Assembly: GCA_963808315.1 (NCBI GenBank)
Contig: CAWEFK010000030.1
Coordinates: 33,112-97,111, forward strand
Length of the DNA stretch: 64,000 bases
Direction of reading: 5' to 3'
DNA from: Palsa-504 sp963808315
GTDB lineage: Bacteria; Actinomycetota; Actinomycetes; Streptosporangiales; Streptosporangiaceae
Part shown: positions 7,967 through 16,907 of the stretch, in pieces
Layout: the number at the start of each line of letters is the position of its first letter
How positions within the stretch are numbered: the first letter of the stretch is position 1
The notes under the pieces: model-generated
What the model was told of the DNA's origin: nothing
Seen by the model: only the letters and a program-made list of their open reading frames with translations
The model's database searches: none
Position numbers and translations under genes: made by a program

Positions 7967-8176
7967 TTAAGCGACGGGAAGGTCGAATTCCCCGTTCTTC
8001 GCGCCGATGAGGAAGCACTCCCATTCGTGGCGGTTGAAGATGTGCGGCTGCTGGCCGCGGTCCTTCGAATCCCTGACCGCGACGCCCCCTTCACGCAGGT
8101 GGGCTATTTCGACGCAGCCCGCCGCGCTGCTCGCGCTGCTCTTGAACCAGCGCAGACCGGTAAGGTCGGTGTCCAT
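7967..8176 (-). CDS. DUF397 small regulatory partner protein
   Basis: A 69-residue DUF397 protein: TGLRWFKSSASSAAGCVEIAHLREGGVAVRDSKD, then a second half with HEWECFLIGAKNGEFD. DUF397 proteins are paired with WhiJ-like regulators, as here, and are thought to modulate them. The ATG at 8176 is preferred because GGGGAGAGGG lies just upstream. An alternative ATG at 8224 overlaps the upstream regulator's stop (ATGA) and would add 16 residues; translational coupling makes it a real possibility. Same strand and probably same transcript as the XRE gene at 8224-9078. Confidence 0.85.
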   Translation of the reverse strand: MDTDLTGLRWFKSSASSAAGCVEIAHLREGGVAVRDSKDRGQQPHIFNRHEWECFLIGAKNGEFDLPVA

Positions 8177-8223
8177 TACCCTCTCCCCTTCTTGGTGATG
8201 CGATTTGTTGGTGAAAGTGCTCA

Positions 8224-9078
8224 TCAGGTGAGCTCGCGTGCCACCTGCTGAACCAGGTCGACCGACGCGGCCGGGGAAAGCGCCGCGGCCCGCATACGGT
8301 CAAATGCCTCGGCGCAGGCCCGGACCTCCCGGTCTTTCTCCAGGTAGATCATGCCGCCGAGAGATTCTGTGTAAGCTACGTCCGAATCCGTTCGCTCGGG
8401 AAATTCCAGAATAGCAAACGGTCCGATCAGGCCTGCGTGAGCGCCCGATTCGAATGAAAGGACCTGCAACGTCACATTGGGCCACCTGCTCGCCTGGACC
8501 AGGTGCCCGAGCTGGCGCCGCATGATCGCGGAGCCGCCGATTTTCCGCCGGATCGCGCCCTCGTCGAGAATGATCCAGGCGTCAAGCGGCGGGTCCTGGT
8601 CGAGCAGCCGCTGCCGCTCCATGCGCAGGTCCACCACCCGCTCGACCTGTTCCGTGCTGTCCCTCGGCCGCAGTTCACGCAGCACCGTCAGCGCGTAGTC
8701 GGTGGTCTGCAATAGCCCGTGTACCAGGTCAGACTCGTAACTCCGCAGCCCGGAAGCCTCTGCCTCCAGGCCCACGTAGATGTCGAATCCGCTGGGCAGC
8801 ACGTCGTCGTAGATCGACCACCAGCCCTTGCGGTGCCCCTCGCGGGCCATGTCGACTAGGACCTTCCGCACGCCCGGGTCCTCGACCTCGTACATCGCCA
8901 GCATGGCGGTCAGGTACGCCGACTTGGTCGGCGCCTTTCCCGTCTCGATGCGCGAGAGCGTGGAAGGAGCCAAGCCGAGTCGCTCGGCCACTTCCTCAAG
9001 CTTGAGCGAATGCGCTTCCCGCAGACGCCGGAGTTCGACACCGAGCCTGCGCCTACGAACGGTTGGTCCAAGGGGCAC
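8224..9078 (-). CDS. WhiJ-like XRE transcriptional regulator with DUF5753 domain
   Basis: A 284-residue XRE/DUF5753 regulator. The HTH is at about residues 8-65 (LGVELRRLREAHSLKLEEVAERLGLAPSTLSRIETGK), followed by DUF5753 (GHRKGWWSIYDDVLPSGFDIYVGLE, YESDLVHGLLQTTDYA, LTLQVLSFESGAHAG-like). The GTG at 9078 is chosen because AGGAGG lies 9 bases upstream. A further in-frame start at 9210 lacks a site and would add residues unlike the family. The stop overlaps the DUF397 start, supporting an operon. A 24-base palindrome at 9239-9262 lies upstream and may be its operator. It is a divergent paralogue of the regulator at 6920. Confidence 0.87.
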   Translation of the reverse strand: MPLGPTVRRRRLGVELRRLREAHSLKLEEVAERLGLAPSTLSRIETGKAPTKSAYLTAMLAMYEVEDPGVRKVLVDMAREGHRKGWWSIYDDVLPSGFDIYVGLEAEASGLRSYESDLVHGLLQTTDYALTVLRELRPRDSTEQVERVVDLRMERQRLLDQDPPLDAWIILDEGAIRRKIGGSAIMRRQLGHLVQASRWPNVTLQVLSFESGAHAGLIGPFAILEFPERTDSDVAYTESLGGMIYLEKDREVRACAEAFDRMRAAALSPAASVDLVQQVARELT

Positions 9079-9238
9079 GATAATCTCGCCTCCTGGTTCA
9101 GCAGAGAAATAGTGCTGAGGACGGTACTTCAGGACCCGGAACCCATTAGCGATGAGACCCACGCTCAAGCATCGGTGGGTAACCGGAACACTCCGTACCG
9201 TCCCTGACACCAGTTAAGATACACCAGGAACCCACTTG

Positions 9239-9262
9239 ATGAAATCCCATCCGGGATTTCAT
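9239..9262. promoter_or_regulatory. Perfect 10-bp palindrome with 4-base centre
   Basis: ATGAAATCCC and GGGATTTCAT flank ATCC. It lies 160 bases upstream of the XRE start at 9078 and 300 bases upstream of the divergent ATPase gene. Its core ATCCC-N4-GGGAT matches the palindrome at 6813, so a regulator binding site is likelier than a terminator. Confidence 0.6.
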
Positions 9263-9561
9263 TTGGGAAATTTGCTCCACGCACTTGCGTGAGGGGAGGC
9301 ATGCCCCCCATCATCGTTGTGGATACCAGTCGCGGTCAATCATGAAGGCACAAACCCGGACATACTGGCTAAAGGTAGATACCTCGTCTTATTAGTTATT
9401 TTTACGATTTAGCATGGTATTTCGAGGTGTTAGCGTGAGCCATGGATCTGCCGCTATTCAAGTGCTTAATGTTATTTAAGTAGTTGATGTGCCAGATGTT
9501 TTGGTTGGCCACGGTCGCGAACAGGTGAGAGCACGGTCTCGGCAACTGGGAGGGTCTGGAC
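9263..9561. promoter_or_regulatory. AT-rich divergent intergenic region
   Basis: About 300 bases, clearly AT-richer than its surroundings at 9360-9500. It probably holds the promoter of the ATPase gene at 9562, whose ribosome-binding site GGGAGG is at the right edge. No gene is seen. Confidence 0.4.
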
Positions 9562-10179
9562 ATGGCAACGCCCGAAGGTAAATCCCGACAATCATGGTCC
9601 GGGGCGCCGCCCGGGCCAGGACCATGGGCAGGCGCCGGCGGCGCGGATGCGACGGTCCTCGGCACGCTGACTATCCCCGGACGCCCCGAGCAGGTCCGGC
9701 TGGCCCGGGCCTTCGTCTCGCGGACGCTCAGCGGGAGGATCAGCACCGACAACGATACGGCGACCTTACTGACATCAGAGATCGTCACCAACGCCATCGC
9801 GCACACCAAATCCGGCGTCGACGGCGGGACCGTGACGGTTGTGGTGATCGGCATCCCGCATGGTGTCCTGGTCGAGGTCATCGACGAGGGCTCGGCGGGC
9901 ACGCCGGTGGTGAAGGGCGATCTGTACGCGGCCGACGGACACGGCCTGTTCCTCGTCCAGCACCTCGCCGTCCAGTGGGGGTACCTCAGGAACCCGGCCG
10001 GGACCACGGTCTGGTTCCATCTGGCGGGCACAGCCGAACCGGACAGCGGGCAGGCGAGCTCGCAGGCGGACAGCGGGCAGGCGGTGCCGGAGGGCGGGGG
10101 GCGGGATGGCCCGGCTCAGTTCTGGGGCGTGCCGCTACTTTCCGCGATCGGGTTAACCTTCGGCACAATGGCGGGATGA
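9562..10179 (+). CDS. RsbW-like anti-sigma-factor ATPase (HATPase_c_2)
   Basis: A 205-residue protein with a GHKL ATPase fold of the serine-kinase/anti-sigma type. The N box is LLTSEIVTNAIAHT (about 72-85), the G1 region EVIDEGSAG and the G2 region GHGLFLVQHLA. Such proteins bind and hold sigma factors or phosphorylate antagonists. In AbaA/WhiJ-type loci an ATPase of this kind sits next to XRE and DUF397 genes, as here. Residues 1-30 and 155-205 are low-complexity Gly/Ala/Ser sequence outside the domain. The stop overlaps the ATG of the next gene (ATGA), implying coupling. Confidence 0.85.
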   Translation: MATPEGKSRQSWSGAPPGPGPWAGAGGADATVLGTLTIPGRPEQVRLARAFVSRTLSGRISTDNDTATLLTSEIVTNAIAHTKSGVDGGTVTVVVIGIPHGVLVEVIDEGSAGTPVVKGDLYAADGHGLFLVQHLAVQWGYLRNPAGTTVWFHLAGTAEPDSGQASSQADSGQAVPEGGGRDGPAQFWGVPLLSAIGLTFGTMAG

Positions 10180-10856
10180 CCAACGCATCACAGTCTTACG
10201 GGAACGGTCCCGGGGTGATCACGCCCGACGGCTGCGCCGTCGAGTTCTACGCGCGGATGACCGCGAGGGGCGAGCCCGCCATCGTGCACGAAGCGACCCG
10301 GCCGGGCGCCCGGATCCTCGAGCTCGGCTGCGGCGCGGGGCGAGTGACGCATCCGCTGGTCGCGCTCGGCCACCCGGTCGTCGCGGTCGACGAGTCACCG
10401 GACATGCTGGCCCGTGTCCGCGGCGCGGAGACGGTATGCGCTCGGATCGAGGAGCTCGCTCTCGGGCGCCGTTTCGACGTGGTCCTGCTCGCGTCGCACC
10501 TGATCAACGCGGACCCGGCGACCCGGACCGCGTTCCTGGCGGCCTGCCGCCTTCACGTCGCCGACGACGGCTGCGTCATCATCGAGCAGCACCCGCCGGA
10601 GTGGTTCTCGGCCGCCGCCGAGGCCGAGACCACGCGGGACGGGATCATCTTCCGGCTGCGGGACGTGACACGTCCAGCGCCCAACCTGGTGTCGGCCACG
10701 GTGGAGTACGTGGCCGGCGACCAGCGCTGGACGCAGAGCTTCGTAGCGAACCGGCTGGGGGATGACGAGCTGGTAACCGTGCTGGGCGAGGCGGGACTAC
10801 GGCTGGACCGGTACCTCACCGACGACCGCCGGTGGCTCCGCGCGGTCCCGGATTAG
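10176..10856 (+). CDS. Class I SAM-dependent methyltransferase
   Basis: A 226-residue methyltransferase. Motif I is ARILELGCGAGRVTHPLVALGH (residues about 42-63), followed by the acidic end of strand 2 in VVAVDESPDMLA and a motif-IV-like FDVVLLASHLIN. The fold is complete, but nothing shows the acceptor molecule. The ATG overlaps the ATPase stop, so the two genes are co-translated. This start is chosen for that overlap and because SAM-binding homology begins soon after. Confidence 0.85.
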   Translation: MTNASQSYGNGPGVITPDGCAVEFYARMTARGEPAIVHEATRPGARILELGCGAGRVTHPLVALGHPVVAVDESPDMLARVRGAETVCARIEELALGRRFDVVLLASHLINADPATRTAFLAACRLHVADDGCVIIEQHPPEWFSAAAEAETTRDGIIFRLRDVTRPAPNLVSATVEYVAGDQRWTQSFVANRLGDDELVTVLGEAGLRLDRYLTDDRRWLRAVPD

Positions 10857-10868
10857 CCCCGGCCCCGG

Positions 10869-11114
10869 CTAGCTGCCGCTCTTGCGGCGGAACGACCGGC
10901 GGCTGGCCGCCGGTCCGTGGGAGCCGTGTACCTTACCCGTATCCTGGGTCCCTTCGGCGTTCCCTGTGGCGTGCACCCCGCGCTTACGGTCGAGGGCCTC
11001 ACGGAACTTTCGCTTGGTCTCATCAAGATCGGGCTTGGCGCCGGGATCGGGCTGGGCGGGCCCTTGCTCGCTGCCGGCCTGCTCCCCGGCGGGCTTGGTC
11101 TGGTCGATAGCCAT
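10869..11114 (-). CDS. DUF5302 small protein
   Basis: An 81-residue, very hydrophilic protein. Its N-terminal half is Pro/Gly/Gln-rich, followed by ETKRKFREALDRKRG and the C-terminal GKVHGSHGPAASRRSFRRKSGS. The last segment is the signature of DUF5302, a short actinobacterial family without known function, probably disordered and basic at the C-terminus. The ATG at 11114 follows a GGAGG-like site. Convergent with the methyltransferase gene. Confidence 0.75.
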   Translation of the reverse strand: MAIDQTKPAGEQAGSEQGPAQPDPGAKPDLDETKRKFREALDRKRGVHATGNAEGTQDTGKVHGSHGPAASRRSFRRKSGS

Positions 11115-11235
11115 GCGGGCCTCCTGCGGCGTGGGGCGTACCTAACACAGCCTCGCACATCCGGGCCGGGTTCTTCGAGCCGCCACCCGATCCGCGGCCC
11201 GGAGACGCCGATAATGACAGCTAGGGAGGAGACAG

Positions 11236-12255
11236 GTGACGCAGGACGAGACCGGCCAGGCCGAGCTGCTGCGCGACGCCGACCGGCGGGCGGCGTGGGT
11301 GCTGCTGATCGACGGCGTCCCGCAATCGCATGTCGACCTGGACGATCCCGGCTACCTCGACTTTGAGTACGTCAGGCGGCTGGGGCACCTGATCGACCTG
11401 GCCGCGCCCGCCGGTCAGCCACTGCGGGTGTTGCACCTGGGCGCCGGGGCCCTCACGCTGGCCCGCTACGTGGCGGCCACCCGTCCGGCGTCCGCGCAGG
11501 TGGCCGCCGAGGTAGACGAGTCCCTCTGGCGGCTGATCCGGCTCAAGCTGCCGCTACGGCGTGGGCGGATCCGGATGCACATCGGCGACGCGCGGGCCGT
11601 CCTGGAACGGCTGCCCGCGGGTGCCTTTGACGTGATCATCGCGGACGTCTTCGCCGGCGGCCGCACGCCGGCCCACCTGACCTCGGTGGAGTTCGCAGGC
11701 GCGGCCCGCCGGGCGCTGGAGGAGTCCGGGGTCTTCGCCGTCAACGTGGCCGACGGCGCATCCCTGCGGCATGCCCGCGCTCAGGTCGCGACGGTCCGGG
11801 CGGTTTTCCCGCACGCCTGCCTGATCGCGGACCCGGCGGTCCTGCGCGGCCGCAGGTTCGGCAACCTGGTGCTGGCGGGGAGTCCTCGCGAGCTTCCGGT
11901 GGATGCGCTGACCCGGCGGGCGGCCTCGGATCCGATGCCGGGGCGGCTGGTGCACGGCCACGACCTGGTGCGCTTCACGGGCGGGGCCAAACCGGTCACC
12001 GACTCGACGGCCACGCCCTCCCCCGCTCCGCCGCCGGGAGCGTTCGCGTTCTTATGCCTGCCAGACGTGCCTGCGGTCGGCGTCGAGCAGGTCGTCGGGG
12101 CGGGTCAGTGCCGGCGCTCCGCCCGCGCGGACGGGTTCGCCGTCCGGCGTCCGCCCCGGGATTCGCGCTTGGCCCTGACCCGCACGGATACCTGGACCGG
12201 GGTGCCGTCGAAGCCGAACTCCTCACGTAGCTTTCTTTCGATGAACCGGCGATAA
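11236..12255 (+). CDS. Spermidine-synthase-like methyltransferase-fold protein
   Basis: Residues 1 to about 265 are a spermidine synthase-like Rossmann protein: VLHLGAGALTLARYVAATRP (nucleotide loop), a downstream acidic IRMHIGDARAVLERLPAGAFDVIIADVF, and a C-terminal GNLVLAGSPRELP. Related actinobacterial proteins are called fused or orphan spermidine synthases, but their polyamine activity is unproven. GGAGGAG precedes the GTG. The last 70 or so residues (from about TPSPAPPPGAF on) look unlike the family and lie partly antisense to der (12105-12255), so a missed stop or frameshift near 12030-12060 is suspected. Confidence 0.78.
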   Translation: MTQDETGQAELLRDADRRAAWVLLIDGVPQSHVDLDDPGYLDFEYVRRLGHLIDLAAPAGQPLRVLHLGAGALTLARYVAATRPASAQVAAEVDESLWRLIRLKLPLRRGRIRMHIGDARAVLERLPAGAFDVIIADVFAGGRTPAHLTSVEFAGAARRALEESGVFAVNVADGASLRHARAQVATVRAVFPHACLIADPAVLRGRRFGNLVLAGSPRELPVDALTRRAASDPMPGRLVHGHDLVRFTGGAKPVTDSTATPSPAPPPGAFAFLCLPDVPAVGVEQVVGAGQCRRSARADGFAVRRPPRDSRLALTRTDTWTGVPSKPNSSRSFLSMNRR

Positions 12256-13523
12256 GCCGCCTCAAGGAACCCCGAGGTGAACAGCACGAAGTGCGGCGGG
12301 CGAACTCCGGCCTGGGTGGCAAACAAGATCTTCGGCTGCTTTCCGCCGCGGACCGGCGGCGGGGTCGCCGCGACCAGCGCGGTCAGCCACGCGTTCAGCC
12401 GGCCGGTCGGTACCCGGGTCTCCCAGCCCTCCAGCGCCTGGGAGATCGCGGGCACCAGCCGGTCGGTGTGCCGCCCGGTGGTCGCGGAGATGTTCACCCG
12501 GGGCGCCCAGCGGGCCGTGTACAGCTGGCGGTCGATCTCGCGCTCCAGGAAATGCTGCCGCTCCTCGTCGACCATGTCCCACTTGTTGTAGGCGACGACC
12601 AGGGCCCGGCCCGCCTCGATGACCATGGAGATGATCCGCAGGTCCTGCTCGGTCAGCGGCTCGCTCGCGTCCACGAGCACCACCGCGACCTCGGCCCGGT
12701 CGAGCGCGCCCGCGGTACGCACCGCCGCGTAGTAATCCGCGCCCTGGTTCTCCCTGAACCGCCGCCTGATACCCGCCGTGTCCACGAACCGCCAGGTGAT
12801 GCCGCCGAGCTCGATGAGTTCGTCAACCGGGTCCCTGGTGGTACCCGCCACCGGATCGACCAGCACGCGCTCGGCCCCGGCCAGCTTGTTCAGCAGGCTG
12901 GACTTGCCGACGTTCGGGCGGCCGATCAGGGCCACCCGGCGCGGTCCGCCTTCGGCGTCATCGGTGCTGGCCGGCGCGTCGGGCAACGCCTGGAGCACCA
13001 GGTCGAGCAGGTCACCGCTGCCACGGCCGTGCAGCGCGCTGACCGGCGCGGGCTCGCCGAGACCCAGCGACCACAGCGCGGCGACCTCGGATTCGGCCTT
13101 GGTGTCGTCGACCTTGTTGGCGGCGACCACCACGGGCTTGCCCGACCGGCGGAGCACGCTGGCCACGGCCGCGTCCGCGTCGGTCACCCCGACCCTGGCG
13201 TCCACCACGAACAGCACCGCGTCGGCGGCGTCGACCGCGACCCTGGCCTGGGCGGCGACCCGGGCGGCCAGGCTTTGCGTGCCCTCGATCGCGGGCTCCC
13301 AGCCGCCGGTATCTACCAGGGTGAACTCCCGGCCGCTCCACAGGGCGTCGTAGGTGACCCGGTCCCTGGTCACCCCGGGGACGTCCTCCACTACTGCTTG
13401 CCTGCTGCCCAGGATCCGGTTCACCAGCGTGGACTTGCCCACGTTCGGGCGGCCGACTACGGCCACCACGGGGACAGGATTGGGGCTGGATTCGGAGTTG
13501 GCTTCGGCCTCGTTCGGCGTCAT
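12105..13523 (-). CDS. der: Ribosome-associated GTPase Der (EngA)
   Basis: A 472-residue essential GTPase with two G domains and a C-terminal KH-like domain, needed for 50S ribosome assembly. Both P-loops read GRPNVGKS (about 25-32 and 205-212). The G3 motifs are DTGGWE and DTAGIR; the G4 motifs are NKVD and NKWD. The KH domain includes ILFATQAGVRPPHFVLFTSG. Length and order are normal. The ATG overlaps the stop of cmk by 4 bases, the usual cmk-der pair. The N-terminus begins with an acidic 17-residue leader before the first G domain. Confidence 0.97.
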   Translation of the reverse strand: MTPNEAEANSESSPNPVPVVAVVGRPNVGKSTLVNRILGSRQAVVEDVPGVTRDRVTYDALWSGREFTLVDTGGWEPAIEGTQSLAARVAAQARVAVDAADAVLFVVDARVGVTDADAAVASVLRRSGKPVVVAANKVDDTKAESEVAALWSLGLGEPAPVSALHGRGSGDLLDLVLQALPDAPASTDDAEGGPRRVALIGRPNVGKSSLLNKLAGAERVLVDPVAGTTRDPVDELIELGGITWRFVDTAGIRRRFRENQGADYYAAVRTAGALDRAEVAVVLVDASEPLTEQDLRIISMVIEAGRALVVAYNKWDMVDEERQHFLEREIDRQLYTARWAPRVNISATTGRHTDRLVPAISQALEGWETRVPTGRLNAWLTALVAATPPPVRGGKQPKILFATQAGVRPPHFVLFTSGFLEAAYRRFIERKLREEFGFDGTPVQVSVRVRAKRESRGGRRTANPSARAERRH

Positions 13524-14224
13524 GATCTGCTCTTCTGCCGCGGGAAAGGGATATCCGCGTGCTGGCGGGCCAGCTCGACGATGGTGTCGACCACCTCGTC
13601 CAAGCTTAGCCCGGTGGAATCTATCACGACCGCGTCAGTGGCCTTCTCACTCTGGGCCGCGTCGAGGCGGTCACGCCGGTCCTGGTCGGCGCGGGTAGCG
13701 GCCCGCGACCAGCTGGCCTGTTCAGCCCGCCGGGTAGCGCGGGCGGCGCCATCGGCGGTCAGGAAGACCTTCACGGGCGCCTCGGGCGCGACCACCGTGC
13801 CGATATCGCGCCCCTCGGCGACGATGCCAGGCGCGGCGGCGATGATGTCCCGCTGCATCGCGATCAGGTGCGCGCGTACCGCCGGGACGGCCGCGACGGC
13901 GCTGACCGCGCCGGTGACCTCGCGGGTCCTGATGGCCGCGGACACGTCCGTCCCGTCGACCCTGGTCCACGGAGCCTGCGGGTCGGTGCAGACCTCGATG
14001 ACCGGCTGGCTGGCCAGCTCGGCGACCACCCTGGCATCGCTGGTATCCGCGCCCCGGTCGAGCAGCCACCAGGTCAGGGCCCGGTACATCGCCCCGGTGT
14101 CCAGGTAGCGCAGGCCGAGGACGGCCGCCGCGCCGCGGGAAGCGCTCGACTTGCCCGAACCGGAGGGCCCGTCCACCGCGACGACGAGTCCAGGGTCGTT
14201 CGGCCGGCTTGCGGATGTTTTCAC
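13520..14224 (-). CDS. cmk: Cytidylate kinase
   Basis: A 234-residue (d)CMP kinase, which phosphorylates CMP and dCMP with ATP. P-loop VDGPSGSGKSSASRG at about 17-31, the substrate loop LRYLDTGAMYRALTWW, the middle RDIGTVVAPEAPVKVFLTA, and the Arg-rich lid RRAEQASW...DRRDR. Located upstream of der with a 4-base overlap and downstream of tyrA, as in many actinobacteria. Confidence 0.96.
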   Translation of the reverse strand: MKTSASRPNDPGLVVAVDGPSGSGKSSASRGAAAVLGLRYLDTGAMYRALTWWLLDRGADTSDARVVAELASQPVIEVCTDPQAPWTRVDGTDVSAAIRTREVTGAVSAVAAVPAVRAHLIAMQRDIIAAAPGIVAEGRDIGTVVAPEAPVKVFLTADGAARATRRAEQASWSRAATRADQDRRDRLDAAQSEKATDAVVIDSTGLSLDEVVDTIVELARQHADIPFPRQKSRS

Positions 14225-14637
14225 CCGTGCGATGCTACCGGCGGCAGGACCTAAGGGACGACTCTGTGCCGATCCGGTGTAGCCGACCCGGACGCGCCAC
14301 GGCCCCCTCCTGCTTCCACCCCGTCCGGGGGCGGGCGGGGCCGCGGTATTCAGTCAATGCGGCTTTCTACCGCAAAGAATCGGTACGGTGCCGCATTGCC
14401 CCCAACCCACTCCCGCACGCGAGAGACGAGAAACGTGCGCTGTGACGCTAGAGGCCAAGGAAACCCTGGACGGGGCGGACATGTCCGGTCGGGACCTCGC
14501 CGTGATCGCGGCCTGGGTGCTGGGGTGGTCTGCTCGTGTCAATGCGGTTCTTCCAGTGGAACCCGCACCGGCCGCGGCACGCACGGTCCGCCGGAACTAG
14601 CAGGCCAGGCCGTTCGGCGTAAAATGCCGACGGGATG
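14225..14637. other. Gap between tyrA and cmk
   Basis: About 410 bases without a convincing gene. A plus-strand frame at 14388-14600 encodes a 70-residue peptide, but it has no family resemblance or good ribosome-binding site. The promoter of cmk-der probably lies here. Confidence 0.4.
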
Positions 14638-15742
14638 TTACCTGCGCACCGGCCAGCCCCCGGCCTCCAGCGTGTCCAGCAGGAGTCCGGCCTGCGCCGG
14701 GCGGACGGCCAGCTCCGCCACGCCCACCGGGAGCCCGGGTGAGTGCTCGATCCGGACATCCTCGATGTTGACGCCGGCCGCGCCCGGCCGCATCGAACAG
14801 CCGGGCCAGCTCGCCCGGCTGGTCGCGGATGACAACCTGCACGGAGGTGAACTCACGGGCCTGGCCGCCGTGCTTGCCAGGAATCCTGGCCACGCCGGCC
14901 CGGCCGCGGTCGAGCAGCTCGGTGACCGGCTTGGATCCCTCGGAGCCCAGGACCAGGTTCCGGGCCACCTCGGCCAGGTCGGCGGCCACCTCGGCCAGCA
15001 CCCCGGCCACCGGGGCGGCGTTCGCGGTCAGGATCTGGGTCCACAGCGCCGCGTCCCCGGCCGCGATCCTGGTCACGTCGCGCAGTCCCTGCCCAGCCAG
15101 GTCGAGCGCCTCTGGCTGGGCGTCCTCCAGGCGGGCCGCCATGGCGGCCGCCACCACGTGCGGTGCGTGCGAGGTCAGCGCGACCCAGCGGTCATGCGCG
15201 GCCGCGTCGGTCCGCATCGGCACCCCGCCGCACGCCCGGATCAGCGCGGTGACCGTCTCCAGGGCCGCGGCGGAGGTCTCCGGGCCGGGACACAGCGCCC
15301 ACGTCCGGCCGAGGAACAGATCGGCGCGGGCCGCGGCCGGGCCGTGTTTTTCCCGGCCGGCCACTGGATGCCCGGGCACATAACTGGTCATGTCGCAGCC
15401 GGCCGCCCGGGACTGGGCCACCGGAAGCTGTTTCACGCTCGCCACATCGGTGTAGCAGCCTGCCAGCCCGCGAGCCTGCGCGGCGAACAGCGTCGCGGCC
15501 ACCGCCTCCGGCGGTACCGCGATCACCGCGACATCGGCCGAGCCCTGGTCCGGCAGCGGCTCCCCCGCACCCAGGTTGACCGCCAGCCGGGCGGCCTCTA
15601 GATCGCGGTCGGCCAGCCAGACGCCGCACCCATCCTCGCGCAACGCGAGCGCAATCGAGGTCCCGATCACGCCCGTCCCGATGACCGCAACCCTCACTGG
15701 GCCATCACTACTGGGCGATGTCGAGCCGGAGCGCGGCGGCAC
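14638..15742 (-). CDS. tyrA: Prephenate dehydrogenase with C-terminal ACT domain, frameshifted
   Basis: Oxidises prephenate to 4-hydroxyphenylpyruvate for tyrosine synthesis, using NAD. The nucleotide motif is VAVIGTGVIGTSIALALRE. The substrate region has PGHPVAGREKHGP and the catalytic His-containing LTSHAPHVVAAAMA. From about residue 305 an ACT domain begins (SVQVVIRDQPGELARLFDAAG). One extra base in a G/C run near 14783 throws the direct frame into Arg/Gly noise. In the shifted frame the ACT domain completes as GVNIEDVRIEHSPG...LEAGGWPVRR and stops at 14638. A GTG at 15697 is an alternative start directly before VRVAVIGTG. Next to aroH, giving a prephenate-to-tyrosine pair. Confidence 0.88.
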
Positions 15743-16070
15743 CCCGCAGGTACACGTGCTGGATGGCCGAACGCGGGCGGTCCGTCTGGATGTGAGCCAT
15801 CAGCCGCACCACGCGCGGCATGGCACCGGGCACGGCGATCTCCGAGGCGCAGATCAGCGGGACGTCGTGGAAGCCGATCTTGCGCGCGGCCAGCGCGGGA
15901 AACTCTGCGGTCAGGTCGGGCGTCGCGGTGAACAGGACACTGATCACGTCATCGGTGGTGAGGTCGTTACGGGCCATCACCTCGGTGACCAGCTCGGCCG
16001 TCGCCTCGAGTATTGCCTCCCGGTCGGCGGAATCGACCTGCACCGCACCGCGAATCGCCCTGACTGCCAT
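15708..16070 (-). CDS. aroH: Chorismate mutase, AroH type
   Basis: A 120-residue monofunctional chorismate mutase of the Bacillus AroH class, which converts chorismate to prephenate. Signature segments are MAVRAIRGAVQVDSADREAI, FTATPDLTAEFPALAAR and the C-terminal PRSAIQHVYLRGAAALRLDIAQ, with the active-site Arg in the first and the Arg/Tyr in the last. Complete and of normal length. Its 3' end overlaps the longest possible start of tyrA, which uses its product. Confidence 0.93.
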   Translation of the reverse strand: MAVRAIRGAVQVDSADREAILEATAELVTEVMARNDLTTDDVISVLFTATPDLTAEFPALAARKIGFHDVPLICASEIAVPGAMPRVVRLMAHIQTDRPRSAIQHVYLRGAAALRLDIAQ

Positions 16071-16100
16071 CGGCCCGTTCCTCCCATCGCCACAGATTAC

Positions 16101-16907
16101 CTAGAGGCCAACCGCCGCGAAGAGCTCGCCGATTTCTGGCGTGCTCAGATGGCGCGAGGTCCCGGGCTTAAGGTTGCCGAGCCTGACCGGCCCGACATCG
16201 GTGCGGACCAGCCGGCTGACCGGATGTCCCGTCGCGGCTAGCATCCGCCGCACCACGTGCTTGCGGCCCTCGTGCAAGGTGATCTCCACGAGCGCCCGGT
16301 GGCCCGACCGGTCGATTATCCGGAACTTGTCCGCCGTGGCCACGCCGTCGTCGAGCTCGATCCCGGCGGTCAGCCGGCGGCCCAGGTCCCGCGGCAGCGT
16401 GCCGGTCACCTCGGCCAGGTAGGTCTTGGCCACCTCGAAGCTGGGGTGCGCGAGCCGGTGCGCGATCTCGCCGTCGTTGGTGAGCAGCATCAGGCCCTCG
16501 GTGTCGTAGTCCAGCCGGCCGATGTGGAAGAGCCGCTCGGGACGGTCACCGAGATAGTCGGCCACCGTCCGCCGGCCGCGCGAGTCCGACATGGCGGTCA
16601 GCACCTGCGGCGGTTTGTTGAAGGCCAGGTAGACCTGACCGGCCTTGGCCGGGATGCGCTTGCCGTCCACCCTGATCACCTGCTGCTCGGGGTCGACCCG
16701 GGCACCGAACCGGCGGACGGTCTCACCGTCCACCTCGATCCGGCCCGCGCCGATCAGCTCCTCGCAGTACCTGCGGCTGCCGATCCCGGCTGCGGCCAGG
16801 ACCTTCTGCAGCCGGACCCCGCCGGGGATGTCAGTCAGCGAGTCCCGCTCACCCTCGTCCTCGTCGTCGAAGTCGTGGACCCTGGGGTTACGGTCGGGCG
16901 TTCTCAT
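16101..16907 (-). CDS. 23S rRNA pseudouridine synthase RluB-like
   Basis: A 268-residue RsuA/RluB-family enzyme. An acidic leader (HDFDDEDEGERDS) is followed by an S4 RNA-binding domain (VRLQKVLAAAGIGSRRYCEELI) and the catalytic domain with the Asp motif GRLDYDTEGLMLLTNDG, plus the late EGRKHVVRRMLAATGH. It isomerises a uridine in 23S rRNA. ATG at 16907 is chosen because it begins just before the scpB stop, and earlier in-frame sequence is only scpB antisense-frame noise. Usual partner of scpAB. Confidence 0.92.
   Translation of the reverse strand: MRTPDRNPRVHDFDDEDEGERDSLTDIPGGVRLQKVLAAAGIGSRRYCEELIGAGRIEVDGETVRRFGARVDPEQQVIRVDGKRIPAKAGQVYLAFNKPPQVLTAMSDSRGRRTVADYLGDRPERLFHIGRLDYDTEGLMLLTNDGEIAHRLAHPSFEVAKTYLAEVTGTLPRDLGRRLTAGIELDDGVATADKFRIIDRSGHRALVEITLHEGRKHVVRRMLAATGHPVSRLVRTDVGPVRLGNLKPGTSRHLSTPEIGELFAAVGL

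Noticed and set aside
12291..14108. 605-codon plus-strand open frame
   Set aside because: It lies antisense over der and cmk, both certain genes. The translation is Arg/Gly/His-rich with no domain; such long antisense frames are normal in GC-rich DNA.
14357..15601. 414-codon plus-strand open frame over tyrA
   Set aside because: Translation lacks any family pattern, and tyrA is clear on the minus strand.
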